DNA of 64,000 nucleotides, taken from assembly GCA_027924645.1 (NCBI GenBank), contig BSBN01000297.1, positions 1,922,001 to 1,986,000 on the forward strand, given 5' to 3'. Origin of the DNA: Cunninghamia lanceolata. Taxonomy: Eukaryota > Streptophyta > Pinopsida > Cupressales > Cupressaceae. The notes beneath the pieces were generated by a model, which worked only from the letters and a program-made list of their open reading frames with translations, made no database searches and was not told the DNA's origin. This document shows, piece after piece, positions 1 to 11,061 of the stretch. Numbering within the stretch: the stretch's first letter is position 1; each line of letters begins with the position of its first letter. Both the position numbers and the translations under genes were made by a program.

Positions 1-1080
1 TACATACCATATCATACATCAAACTTCCAATGACACTCTGGTAAGACACTTTGCTCATGTCTTCCATCTCCGATGGGGATGTTGGACATTGTGAAGCAAA
101 TAACTTCATTCCAACTGTAAAAGGAACACACAATGGTCTACAATCTTGCATGTTAAACCTCTATAAAATTGAATTGACATACTTACTCTAGCCGAGCCAT
201 AGTTTTCTATTCACTCTCTCTTCTGATTTCCATCCCAAGAATGTGTTTAGCTGCACCAAGATCTTTCATTTCAAATTTAGCTGCAAGTTGAGACTTTAGT
301 TTTGAAATCATTCCTTTCCCTTTACCGATAAATACCATATCATCAACATATGATGCAATAAATAGGAAACGATTACCATCATATTTATAATAAACATAAT
401 GATTTAATTTAGAATGCTCAAATCCCAAACTCAACACATATGTATCAAATTTCTAGTACCACATCCCAAGAGTCTGTTTTAGGCCATACAGGGATTTCTT
501 CAATTTACAAACTAAATTACTTTTACCTTTCACCACGTAGTGCTCTAGTCATGTCATATAAATATCCTCCTCCAAATCACCATGAATTAATGTCATTTTC
601 ACATCCATTTGCACTCAACCTCTAGATCATAAACAACATTAATAGAAAGCAAGAATCTAATGGATGTCATTTTTGCAATAAGACAAAATATCTCACCATA
701 ATCAACACCCTTAACCTGAGAGTAACCTTTCGCAACCAACTGTGCTTTGTAATTCTCAATACTCCATCTGAACCAATCTTTTTCTTGAAAACCCATTTAC
801 TACCAACAGGTTGTCATCCTTCAGACAATGGTATTATATCCCATGTATCATTCTTTTTCAAAGCTGTCATTTCTTCATCCATTGCAATCTTACAGGAATC
901 TGCATAATTCATATCCAATGCTTCTTCTACAGATCTTGGTTCATCCATGATATTATTCAAAGCAAAAATACATCTCCAATCATCAAGTGAATACCTTTTA
1001 GGTGGTTGTCTATGCCTTGTAGAGCTTCAAACAAGCTGAGTTGGAGGTTCTTCCTCCTCTTTTGGATATTCAGAGCTAGA
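1..1080 (-). pseudogene. copia reverse transcriptase, broken
   Basis: This is the RT domain of the 1-4002 element, which copies element RNA into DNA. Frame 796-599 carries the N-terminal YKAQLVAKGYSQ block. Frame 437-207 carries the catalytic YVDDM box followed by KFEMKDLGAAKHILGMEI. Frame 200-1 holds the connection region, including RFNMQDC and ending near SLMYDMV. The blocks are in different frames, separated by stops, and conserved residues are altered in the N-terminal block (EETFAPV has become GEIFCLI). The match to plant copia RT is clear despite the decay. Confidence 0.85.
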
Positions 1081-1089
1081 TGAGCTCCT

Positions 1090-2000
1090 CAACTTCTTGT
1101 CAATCTAGGGGCCTCGATTCAACTTTCTTAGGTGTATAAGGAAGTTGAATCACATCTTTCTATTCACTTTGTTCAGGTTGCAATGTAATAGAAGAAGGCT
1201 TAGTTTCTCTAAAAATCACACTTCTACTATAGATTACAACTTGTGCAATAGGATCCCAAATCTTATATCCTTTCACACCATAACTATACCTGATGAAGAT
1301 ACATTTCTCATCCTTGTTCTCCAACTTTGTTTGGTTCTCCTTTGGCACATGTGCATATGCCTTGCAACCAAAAACTCTAAGATGTATCAATGAAGGTGTG
1401 TGGCCCAACCATCCTTCCATAGGCATTTTATCAACAAGAGTTGATGTAGGAGATCTGTTAATCAGGTAGCAAGCAGCGGTAACAACTTGAACCCAAAACC
1501 TTTGTTCTAGACCAACACCATTAAGCATACTCCCAGTCTTCTCCATTAGTGTCATGTTCATTCTTTCTGCAACTCCATTCTGCTGTGGAGAAGAAGAAGT
1601 TGTCTTTTGTCTCTGAATGCCACAATATTTACAGAATCTATCAAAATTACTAGAGCAAAATTTATTACCATTGTCAGTCCTCAAACATTTTATTTTCTTT
1701 CCAGTCTACAACTCAACCATTGCTTTAAATTCTTTAAATCGATTAAAAACTTTAGATTTACTCTTTAGAAAATATACCCATGTCCTACAATAATCATCAA
1801 TAAATGAAACATAATATGTAGATTTTCCAATGGAAGGAACATCTACAAGACCAAACACATCAGAATGAATAAGATCCAATACACCACAAGATTTATGAGA
1901 ACACGAGTAAAACCGAACTCAGTTTTGTTTACCATAAATACAATGCTCATAAAAATCAAAATCAAGATTACAATCAATCAACCTTTCAATAATGTTTTTA
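1090..2000 (-). pseudogene. copia integrase, partly open frame
   Basis: This integrase would insert the cDNA into the genome. The longest open stretch is 1684-1160 (174 codons). It contains RTDNGNKF (second catalytic Asp), SSPQQNGVAER (catalytic Glu) and the FGCKAYAHVPKE block typical of copia integrase C-termini. Upstream in the minus direction, around 1890-1700, a broken frame keeps the HSDVFG block with the first catalytic Asp. A GAG-pre-integrase segment (GEKGLRTLKNKNIIERL) lies near 2030-1980. Stops separate these parts. All three acidic residues can be seen, but not in one frame. Confidence 0.85.
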
Positions 2001-2039
2001 TTTTTTAAGGTCCTTAGACCCTTTTCTCCAATGTGACCT

Positions 2040-2600
2040 AATATCTATTGCCATGACATAGTCTTCTCCATAGGTAATTTTGATTTAGAAGAAAGAGTAC
2101 CCTTAGGTACCCAAAAGCCACAACCATCTATTGAAAAAGAAACCCTCACTTTTTCCAACAAAGTAGTCACATACTTGCTTTTCACTGAAGTACTATTGCA
2201 CTCAATAGTGTATGCATCAAGATTATATAATATGCCAAATTTGACACCTCTAGGGATTACCATAGCACCTCTAACTATCTTGCATCCTACATTAGAAAAG
2301 ACTACATGTACACTCGCATCTATTAGTTTGCTCACAGATAATAAATTCTATGCTAACCTAGGGATATGCAACACACCAGTAATATTTTTTACTCTACCAT
2401 CAAGAAATTTGATTTTAACTTTACCACAACCAAGAATATTTAAATGAGAATCATCACCCAAGTACACCTTACCTCCATCAAATTCTTCATATTCAGAAAA
2501 CCAATCTCTATTAGGGGTCATATGGAAAGATGCACCTGAGTCAATTAACCATGCATCATTACTTGCATGAATGGCTAAAGCTACAATAAATGCATCACCA
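2040..2600 (-). pseudogene. copia aspartic protease / GAG-pre-integrase region
   Basis: Minus-strand reading near 2560-2500 gives AWLIDSGASFHMT, the copia protease active site (D-S-G-A). This is followed by a glycine-rich strand segment and then NLLSVSKLIDA, which leads into the open stretch 2335-2045. The protease would cleave the Gag-Pol precursor. At least one stop falls between the active site and the 2335-2045 frame (just before NLLSVSKL), and another at 2045. Assignment rests on the DSGA motif and on its position between the Gag zinc knuckle and integrase. Confidence 0.75.
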
Positions 2601-2609
2601 TCTTCCTTC

Positions 2610-3430
2610 TCAAACTCATAATTAGAATAAGATTTCTTCTTTTTCTTTTTCTATTCTTCTTTGCAATCCTTACGGAATTGTCCAGGTTTACTGTAGTTTT
2701 AGCAAATAACTTTGGACTTTCCAAGAGATTTGGATCTCCCCTTGAACTTGGATTTGTTACGCTTCTCACCTTTCTTGGGACTTTTCTTTAGATCTTCCAT
2801 GAACATTTAGGGTCTCTTTGGCACTGATGGATACATTCCTCCTCATCTCTTTAGAAAGAAAGGAACCCACAACATCTTTAACTTTCAAGACAATAGAAGT
2901 ACTCCCAAAAGCCATAACAAGAGAATCTCATGAATCAGACAAAGAATACAACATGATCTGACATCTCTCCTTCTCATCCATTTATACACCAACTGATGCC
3001 AATTAAACAACCAACATATTGAATGCTTCTAGGTGGTTTGCAATTTGTCCACCCTCTTCCATTCTCAAAGAATACAACTTTTTCCTCAATAAAATCTTGT
3101 TCACTAAAGATTTGGCTTGATATATCCACCAAGTTTCTTCCATAGTTTTTCATAGAGGACTCTTCACGGACATTGATTAAAATAGAGGTTTCTAGGCACA
3201 ATCTGATTAGACCCTTGGCTTTATGATCCGTAACATCATATTGAGCAACCAAAGTAGCATTTGTAGGCCTTGAAACATGCTCATCAACAACATACCACAG
3301 ATCTCGATCAATTAACATATCTTCCATATTCAACTTCCACATCTCAAAATTGTTACCAGAAAATTTCTACCTTTAGTCTCCCTGATGTGCTCACTATCTA
3401 AAAATTCCTACAACAAGATCAGAAAGTATC
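2610..3430 (-). pseudogene. copia Gag polyprotein, broken
   Basis: The frame starting at 3342 begins MWKLNMEDMLIDRDLW, the N-terminal block of plant copia Gag (UBN2/retrotran_gag type). The block continues in a second frame (3130-2850) as LRKKLYSLRMEEGGQIANH, then KVKDVVGSFLSKEMRRN. Near 2700 there is a degenerate CCHC zinc knuckle that reads NYSKPGQFRKDC; its first cysteine is followed by a stop and its histidine is replaced by Gln. Gag would form the cytoplasmic particle that packages element RNA. Several frameshifts and stops make it nonfunctional. Confidence 0.75.
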
Positions 3431-3507
3431 TTCTACAGAAGCTCCCACTCAAAATTGGATTAGTTCAAAAAACTCAACAACTCACAACTGAAACCAAAGG
3501 TGATCAA

Positions 3508-3519
3508 GCTCTAATACCA
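3508..3519 (-). other. copia primer-binding site
   Basis: The plus strand reads gctctaatacca, so the minus strand reads TGGTATTAGAGC. This differs by one base from the tRNA-iMet-complementary site TGGTATCAGAGC used by most plant copia elements. It lies two bases from the LTR end at 3522, as expected for the 5' LTR side of a minus-strand element. Confidence 0.85.
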
Positions 3520-3521
3520 CT

Positions 3522-4002
3522 TGTAAGGAAGCTAAGGTAGCGTAACAACTTCCTACACTAATCTTGAGAGGAGGGTTATGCAAAAATTTTCAAGTCTTTT
3601 CAACAATTACAAGAATTATACAGAAATAAACATAAATAGCAATCATACCAAAACACAATAATTTACACTAGGAAAACCCTTTCTAGAGAAAAAACCCACA
3701 CTCCAAAAGTTAACCATTATGTTATTCAGAAATCAACAAAATTACAATACACTTGCAAAGAAAGCTTTCATAGGAGTATCACCAACCAAAGACTTGGAGG
3801 CAACTCAACATCTATAAGACTCTCACACACAACCCCCATCTCAAGCACCTAATATATAGGAGATACAATATATGAAACCGTCAAATGATAATTACAAAAC
3901 CATGAGCTAAAACCACCCAAAAGTGGCACCCAAATTTTCTCTAATCAAAGATGTCTTATGATGTGTCAAAACACATATCAACACATGTAACTCCCCCTTA
4001 CA
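3522..4002 (-). repeat. 5' LTR of the 1-4002 copia
   Basis: This 481-bp LTR is bounded by perfect 7-bp terminal inverted repeats, TGTAAGG at 3522 and CCTTACA ending at 4002. The edge at 3522 abuts the primer-binding site. Inside is a 'gaaaaccctttctagagaaaaaaccc' type U5 motif (about 3672), which recurs in other LTRs of this window (12040, 55110, 57390). The matching 3' LTR is outside the window. Confidence 0.85.
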
Positions 4003-4352
4003 ACTCTTTTTTGTGTCCAACATGTTTTCACATTTTCCAATACGGGAGGCCCAACTTCCAAAGGCCATAACTTTTGATCCGGTGGGCCAATTGGGCTCAT
4101 TTTTTTTTAAATTGAAGAGATCAAAGAGATCTACGCACTAGGCACCACTGATGGCGGTGTGGATGACCCGTAAATTTTCTTTTGGCCAAAAACTAACCCT
4201 ATAGCCTAAAAATTGAGTTTTTATGTTTTTATGACCAAAAGATCGCACCTTTTTCTAATTGCAAGTTTGAGACACATTTCCTAACAAGCACTTATTAGAG
4301 ACTAATAGAAGCTCCTTTTGAGCACACACATTATAAATCACCTATGGAAGAA
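4003..4352. other. unassigned spacer between two LTRs
   Basis: This is about 350 bp between the copia 5' LTR and the solo gypsy LTR. No reading frame, repeat or RNA motif can be supported here. It is probably older repeat DNA that served as target for both insertions. Confidence 0.5.
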
Positions 4353-6695
4353 TGTAGCTCAAAATAGTGACTCTGGTTGCCTGGGGCTATTGGGTCAGAT
4401 TTCAACACGCACACAGACCCTTCCCTCCTTGCCACGGGGTGATCCACCATGTCACTCTAGCTCACGTGGAATTAGCTAGTTGAGAGGAGACAAGACACGA
4501 CGGGGGTCTATCTCGTTGGAGAGATGGACTTCTCAGAGAGGGGTTGGCAAGTTCTGTGGCCTTTGTTGTTGTGTGCTAAGTTGAATGTTTCGTTCGATTG
4601 TAGTTGTTGTTGAGATAACCCTATGACCCGAAGGGTCACTAGTTTCTCTTCTCCTGTTGGGGTTTCTTCTTTTCCACCTTTGCATGGGTAAGCAGTTTCT
4701 TTTGTTTATGTCCTCTTGTCTCTCAATGCGTTGAATGAGTTCTCGTTGTATTTAGAGTTGTCTAGTTTCTTCTAACAATAAGAGGACGAATGGGTCTTGT
4801 TGTGGTAAAGTAAATGCCTCTTGTTGTTGTCGTGGATTGACTTCCTCGATCTCATTACGAATAGCCTTCACCCACTCTCCTCTCACTCCTAAGCACATTC
4901 ATGAGCCAAGATAGAGGTAAATGTGTGATGACCAACCTTAACTAGACTTAGGGTTTTGACCTAGGGTTTGGCTATGTTTTGACTTGTCTTACCTTGTGAT
5001 GTGATCAAGGGTTTGATTGAATCGTTAATCATAGTTTACCTCGTGATGGTATCGAGGGTTTGCAAGTTTGTCTTTTCTAGCGTTTGTATATGCATGCAAA
5101 GCTAAATGATATGCAAACATTTTTTGTGCTTTTTTCGTATTTTGGAAATAAAAGTGACCTTTAATCTGTGAAAGTGAAAGATGAATGCAAGCTAATATGA
5201 CTTTTCTTATTGCAATATTTATCTATGTTTTTGGGTTTTCGATTGTTTTGAAGTAATCTAATCTAAAAAGGGAAATTGCTTCTTCAAATAATCTAGATCT
5301 AGGAATATGAAAACAGTTATTCTAACATGCAAGATCTAACTATCAAGGAAAAAGCAAAGATTTACTATTCCCAAGAGCAAATTTGGTTTTCTAATTACTA
5401 TGAATTGAATAAAGCAATGAAGGAACCTGAAAGAAATGAATATTTGTGTGACTCCACTACCCTCAGAAATCCTTGATATTGGCAACCTCAAGTCCTTTTG
5501 AAGCAGCGGGAAGACCTCTTGATGACAAAACAACACAAAGAAGCAAAAAGAAGCTTGTTGAAGCTTGAAAGAGCTCAATGAGAGCTTTGGTTGAGCACAA
5601 TGGCATTAAATGAAGCAGCGTAATGATGCTTGGTTGAACAATGAATAAAGCAAAAGGCACCTTCGTCCTGTGAGAGCATTTGAATGCTAAGTTGGAGAGC
5701 AAAAACTGGCAAGAGCTGTGTGCACAATGAATTTGCCTCCCTTTGTGCTTGAGGGAGGGGGGCACTTATAGGTTTGAGGAATGGGATTGATTGAGAAGTT
5801 AACTCATTTGATTGATGAGTTAACAAGGATTGATTGGGGAGTTAACAAGGTTGATTACCTAGTGAACTCAGCTAACTAAGGAGTGATAAATCAATAATAG
5901 CTTATCACTGAAGAGGAATTGGAGTTGAGAGGATGCATGAGATTGATTGAGTTGTTAATTTTAGATCAAATGGAGCTAATTATGCATGTGTGGGTGCATG
6001 AAATAGTCAACTCCATATTAGGCATAAAAAATCATGTGAACTGGAAGAAAAATCGGCAAAAATAGAGCTAAAACGAGTGAGAAACTTGAGTTTTTCTGTG
6101 GTTGAAAATGCAACAGGGTTGCCCCTTTTGCCAGTAGGGTCGCTTGGGGGAGATCCGGGTTGGACAGGGTTTTATGAGGAATTGCAAAGTGGGGAATGAC
6201 AAAAGAGAGGAAAAGGAGGGGTTCTACCTCCAGAAACAAGTCAGTCATGTGCAAGAATCCAAATCTCCACTTGCATCTGCAGGATCTCCCGGGGGAGATC
6301 TAGAAATAATAGGGGGAGATTTGGATTGGTTGAGTGGAACTAAAATTGAAAGTGGGAGATGGATAGGGGGACCTGTAGAAGGCTTCTGGAGGGTACAGAA
6401 GATGAAAAACATAGGGGAAAGGTGAAAACTCACCTACAAGATGCTTACAAGGCTTAGGAGCAAGGTCGAAAGCTCAGAAAATACAAATCGACAAGTGTCG
6501 CAAAAAGTGTCAAAAAGCGTCACAAACGGGGAGAGAGAAATCAACAAAGAGGAAACAACACAAGACAAGAAAGAAGACACGTCATCAAGAGGTTTGTTGC
6601 TCAAAGGACATTATTTCATGCTTACATTTACGTGACAAGGATTAAAATCATCATAGGGGTCCTCATGGAGGCTGTGAGTGATTTTTGTGCTTACA
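4353..6695 (-). repeat. solo LTR of the long-LTR gypsy family (copy C)
   Basis: This is a 2.34-kb copy of the LTR that also forms 8627-11048 and 39784-42195, but more diverged. Shared landmarks in order are: an opening TGTAGCTCAAAATAGTGAC (compare TGTGTTTTCAAAATGTGAC); a tatgacccgaagggtc block near 4620; 'accttgtgatgtgatcaaggg' near 4992; a 'ctatcaaggaaaaag' block near 5340; a minus-strand TATA box near 5765 (CTATAAGTGCC); and the closing GTGCTTACA at 6695. The flanks aagaa (4348-4352) and aagac (6696-6700) match at four of five positions. No PPT or PBS lies next to either end, so it is read as a solo LTR. Reading frames at 5336-5826 are incidental. Confidence 0.7.
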
Positions 6696-6876
6696 AAGAC
6701 CAAGAGTCACTACTTAGAAATCCACTTTATTTAGAAACCACGTCCACATTAGAAGCCAACTATGGAAAATGAAGAGTCACCACTTATAATTCCACATTAG
6801 ATGTCGCTATGGGCATTCAAACTTGGGTCTCTATTATGAGAATCCAATTTATTAACCAATTAAGCTCAACCCCTTG
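6696..6876 (-). mobile_element. tRNA-derived SINE
   Basis: Read on the minus strand, the 5' head (CCAAGGGGTTGAGC, 6876 downward) carries a pol III box A (TGAGCTTAATTGGTTAA, about 6868-6852). A box B (GTTTGAATGCC, 6822-6812) follows about 40 bases later, with the phrase GAGACCCAAG before it. This is the layout of tRNA-headed plant SINEs. The body (6811-6700) contains the related phrases 'cacttataattccacattag' and 'cacttag-aaatccac'. The 3' end abuts the solo LTR end at 6695. Exact ends and a target duplication were not established. Confidence 0.6.
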
Positions 6877-7302
6877 GACACTCTAGCAAATCTCTAGGAT
6901 TCAAACCTCCTAAATAATAAGGGAGATCAAATATTGGCGATACCATAAACAATTTACCTCCTACACTTAGTTCCTCATCTAAACTTCAAGCATATTTAGT
7001 GCACGGTTCCTAACTTGGTCTTTCATCATCACTAACATCTTTAGCTATGGATGTTTCTTACCATTTCATGGTATGAAGGGATTCCCACCTTGTTTATATA
7101 GCACAACATGTTAGTTAATTCATTATCATGCCACTCCCTTTGATTTATATCATTCTGCTCATTATCGTGTTGCCCCCTTTGATTTATAACACCTCTTATT
7201 TTGTGAGAAATTTTCCACTATGGATCATCTACAATGCAACAATACACAAACTTATGCTATGGGATTACTATTGATCCTTCCAATAACCTAGAAACAAACT
7301 AG
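6877..7302. other. non-coding stretch with short tandem repeats
   Basis: No gene is seen. A second box-B-like phrase (ggattcaaacctcc, 6898-6911) might mark another SINE scrap, but no partner box A is convincing. Near 7130-7190 the phrase 'ccctttgatttata' is repeated with a 'cattatc' neighbour, giving an imperfect direct repeat. Because it lies just left of a copia PBS, this stretch is probably the leader of the deleted element described at 7303-7776. Confidence 0.45.
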
Positions 7303-7776
7303 GCTCTGATACCAATTAATGTAGTCACAAATAGAGAGTCTAATTAAAAATACTCTATTCATGTAGCCCAAACATAGAAACAAAAAACTCAATGCAAGAG
7401 TACACAACACAATATAAGCTAAATATTTAAAAAAGAATATAGGAACATGATGGTGCAAAACCGGTATGTTATATAAATTTTTTGATATGATGAAAGTCAA
7501 CAAAAAATCAAGCACAAGAGTACATGTCCCCATAGAACATGCAAACAAAAGTACATGCCAAGATTACAATGTTTCAAATATTTGATCTTCTAGTCAATTT
7601 TCTCCCCTCTACCTTACCCCTTTAATGATTTTTTTACTTTTTTAATAGAGCTATTGGTGTAGTACTTGGTAATGCTAACCAAAACAACCCTGTGTGGTAG
7701 GATATAAGCCTTGAAACTCAATGACACTTTTGCTATAAGCCTCCCTAGAATCAATATCCAAATATAGAACACTACA
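7303..7776 (-). repeat. copia PBS plus 5' LTR remnant
   Basis: The plus strand reads gctctgatacca at 7303-7314, an exact complement of the copia tRNA-iMet primer site. It is followed by TGTAGT at 7320. An LTR-sized stretch ends with ACTACA at 7776, giving 6-bp terminal inverted repeats and a 457-bp length. The usual copia coding region to the left is missing. The 3' limit at 7776 rests only on the inverted repeat. Confidence 0.5.
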
Positions 7777-8626
7777 ATTGGTGCACAAATCAAATATTGG
7801 CATGACGTCAGAAAATAGGCTCCTTTTGGCATAAGAACACGTTGTAATTTAAATAAGAGAACCAAATATAACTTTTGACACTAGGACATATTCAAAGTCT
7901 CAATACAATGTTGTGATTACAAGTTGGAGGCTCTAGGATCAATATGTGGTACAAAAATAGAAATATTATCCATGACTCTTTTGTATTGAACTATGATAGT
8001 AGTGTTGGCAGTGAGTTGCCCCCTTGTCAGTGAGGCATTCAATGCTGACCTCGGGATTCATGACATGGCAGTGAGCCTCCCGTGGATCTGGAGGCTCACT
8101 TCCAATAAGTAGCTAGAATGAACCTTTGTGGTGAGAAATTGACCTCTATGAAAAAAATAGGATGACCTTGACACTCCAAAGTACTGACAAAAGGAAACAA
8201 ACAAGAAAGAAATATTTTCAGGTGATGCAAGATTGCTCAACCCCTGAGATGCTCCTACATCAACACTTCTTAAATATAATATTTTTTTAATGATTTTATC
8301 ACATGGCATTATGTTTTAAAAAACCTTTTCACGTGTTTAGTTTTCTATTTTCACGTGCATGTATCTTATGCAACATTTTCTTTCATAAATCTAATTGGCA
8401 ATTTATTTTTAATATCTCATGCTAATCTCATTATGTGTTGTTCTCTAGCTAATAATATCTTACACAACACTTGTCCTCACATTAGGGGCAAATTTCTTGT
8501 CCCTGATGTTTTGAACTTAAATGATCATATCTTCTACAAAACAATGCACATAGGGCCAACATGTTGCCATATTTGGCATTTCATTTTCTCCTCTTCCCTT
8601 ACCTTAAATTGATCACATATTGTTAT
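7777..8626. other. non-coding flank left of the nested gypsy
   Basis: No recognisable coding sequence was found. Two phrases, 'ggcagtgagttgccccc' (8008) and 'ggcagtgagcctcccg' (8067), resemble the 'ggcagtgagcc' words repeated in the solo LTR 48184-49582, so an old LTR scrap is possible. The last five bases, gttat (8622-8626), are the left target-site copy of the gypsy insertion. Confidence 0.45.
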
Positions 8627-11048
8627 TGTGTTTTCAAAATGTGACTTAGACATGTGAGTGAGTTAGACTCCAACGTGACACATGAACTGTATCCTTGCTA
8701 TGGGCAACTGCCTAGTCACTCTCGCTCTTGTGGCAAGAGCTAGTCAAGTGGAGGTACAACCAGGGGGTTGTTCTATTCGCAAGGGAGAAAAACATTGTGG
8801 ATCATGATTAGGTTGATCATGTGATGTATGGATGTATGTGTTTGGTGGAATTTGTTATGGATGTTGTGATGTTGATGAAACCATTTGATGGTTGTTGTGG
8901 TTGTGATTGTAATATGACCCGAAGGGTCGCATTCTAAGCCGATCTTGAAGACTATTTTTCTTATTTATGATACAAAGGTGATATAGCCTCCTTTGTTCAT
9001 TTTGAATGACTTGTTGAATGAGCCTTTGTTGATGAATGATCCTTTGTTAAAGTTCATTAGCTTGCCTTCTTTGTTCTTCTTGATTGAGCCTCAAGATAAG
9101 TCCTTGCTCTTGGATTGTTTCCTCTGTGGGAATTGTTGAGGGAGGATCTCCCTAATCTTGTCTAATATGGACATAACCTAATATTCCCTAATTATTGGGG
9201 ACATTGAATGCTTAATAAAATGGGGATAGTTTCCATTGAATGTTTTGATTGAATTGAATTGAATTTGTTAACCTTGTGATGAAATCAAGGGTTTGATTGA
9301 TCACTTGATTTTCATGTTTTCTAATGATTTTTGTATTTTCTCTGAATTCCTAAATGCAAGTATGTTAAATGAATGCAAAACAACTTTTGATTCCTTTTTC
9401 TAAATTTTGGATGATTTAATCACTGAGAAAGGGAAAATGTATGCAAACTATACGACTTTTTGTATCTAATTTAAACTATGTTTTTTGTGTTTTCGTGGAT
9501 CAATTTTGAATTGTAATCTAATGAAATGAAATTTACAAATAAATCTAAGAGAAATGAAAATGAAATTAATCTAGGAAAGCAAATAAATCTAATCTAAGCA
9601 ATTAAAAAATATTAATCTATGAAAGCAATTTAAAACTATCTATCAAGAGAAAGAAAAAATCAAGTTTTACTTCCCCAAGAGAAAGATTTGATTTTCTAAA
9701 TTACTACAAAAGCTTAAAAAACATGTACAAATTAGGTGACAATACCCAACATAAGTCCTCAGAGGTCCTTTTTGGAAACTGTCTCTTCCTCTGCAATGTG
9801 GGGTCCTCCTCTTGACAATAGGGATTAAAATGGGGACATAGAAAGCAAATGGCTATGAGATTTGAAGCTATGAAAATCAAAAAGTAATTGAATTGAGGAT
9901 GAGCATGCTATGAAAAATAAATGGCATGAACTTTAAAGCTATGTCTAAAATAAAAGGCACATAAAGTCCTGCATTGAGTATAAGAATGACAGTGGGAGCA
10001 ATTTTGCAAAAACTTGAGCAAACCAAGAATGCAATAATGATTTTTCTTCCTAAGGGAAAACTTTGAAGCTTTAAAAAAATTAAAACTAAAGAAATAAATT
10101 AAGAGGCTCAAAGGCCTATGAAGAAGCTTGATCTTCCAAATGAGAAGAAGATGAAAAATAATGAAGAGGTGAGGGGTATTTATAGGATTAGAATCCACAC
10201 CAATGGTGGTGGTGATTGGGGAGTTAACAAGGATTGATCAAAGAGTGATATAGCTATGATTAGAAGAGAACAGAGGTTGGAAACAAGATCATATAAGACT
10301 GATTAGAAGATAACAAGAGACTGATTGGGAACTAACAATAAACCGATTGGAAGCTAACAATAGACTGATTGAGAGTCCAGGAATAGTTAGGGGAAGCCAA
10401 TAGTCAATTATGCATGGAGGAACTTGTAATCAAAAGCTAAAAATGGAGTTAAACTAGGCAAAAACTAGAAGAAATCACACGTGGAAAAGATGACAAAATT
10501 ACTCCTCTCGGGAAGCAGATCGCCCCTGTTAGTAGGGAAAATCACCTAGGGAGATTTGATAGGAGAAAGGGGTGATTTGGCCTAAATGGTTGAATCTCCT
10601 AGGGTAGATTGACAGGTAAAAGGGGATATTTGGCCAAAATGGGCTAATCAAGTAATATGAAGGTACACAAGGTCTAGGAAGGTTAAATTGATGGTTATGG
10701 ATGAATAAATGACAATACATCCATTAGGAGAAGTGAATCTCCATGTTGTCAGGGAAAATATCCTAGGGGAATTTTGGTTAAAATGCAAGATCTTCTAGGG
10801 AGTTTTGACAGGTCAAAGGGGAAATTTGGTTTAAGTTGTCTAGATGGACAATAATAAGGTGTGCAAGACCTTGGAAGGTTAGCTTGAAGGTTAGGGAGGC
10901 ATAAAAAAAGAGAAAAACATTTGAAAATTTGTCACCAAGAAAGGAATTGCTAAGAGGTATATATAATTCATGCCTTTATGGGCATGATTAGGACTTTAGA
11001 TCATCATTAGACTATCATTTCAGTCTATGTACCTTTTTTGTACTTACA
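8627..11048 (-). repeat. 3' LTR of the nested gypsy (copy A)
   Basis: This 2.42-kb LTR reads leftwards from TGTAAG at 11048 to ..CACA at 8627. It matches 39784-42195 along its whole length, for example 'gatgtatggatgtatgtg' near 8824 and 39984 and 'gggtatttata' near 10175 and 41343. A minus-strand TATA box (CTATAAATACC, about 10185-10175) fixes the transcription direction. Frames inside it (9908-10198, 10529-10720) have counterparts in the other copies only as decayed sequence and are not genes. Confidence 0.85.
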
Positions 11049-11061
11049 TATTTCCCCCCTC
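11049..11061 (-). other. gypsy polypurine tract
   Basis: The minus strand reads GAGGGGGGAAATA immediately before the LTR start TGTAAG. This is the plus-strand DNA primer site expected just upstream of a 3' LTR. It supports assigning copy A as the 3' LTR of a minus-strand element. Confidence 0.8.

Larger units (their letters stand above)
1..4002 (-). mobile_element. Ty1/copia LTR retrotransposon, partial
   Basis: This is a minus-strand copia element read leftwards from its 5' LTR (3522-4002). It runs through the primer-binding site, Gag, protease, integrase and reverse transcriptase, and is cut by the window edge inside the RT/RNase H region. The domain order Gag-PR-IN-RT is diagnostic of copia rather than gypsy. 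Every domain is interrupted by stops or frameshifts, so the copy is dead. The 3' LTR and RNase H must lie left of position 1. The flank 4003-4007 (actct) would be the target duplication to look for beyond the left edge. Confidence 0.9.

Noticed and set aside
5336..5826. Three overlapping minus-strand frames up to 100 codons
   Set aside because: They lie inside a gypsy LTR whose other copies do not keep the frames.
6898..6911. Second pol III box B (ggattcaaacctcc)
   Set aside because: No convincing box A at the right distance, so no second SINE or tRNA is claimed.
9908..10720. Minus-strand frames in LTR A (and 40036-41139 in LTR B)
   Set aside because: These are LTR sequence; the frames differ between A and B.
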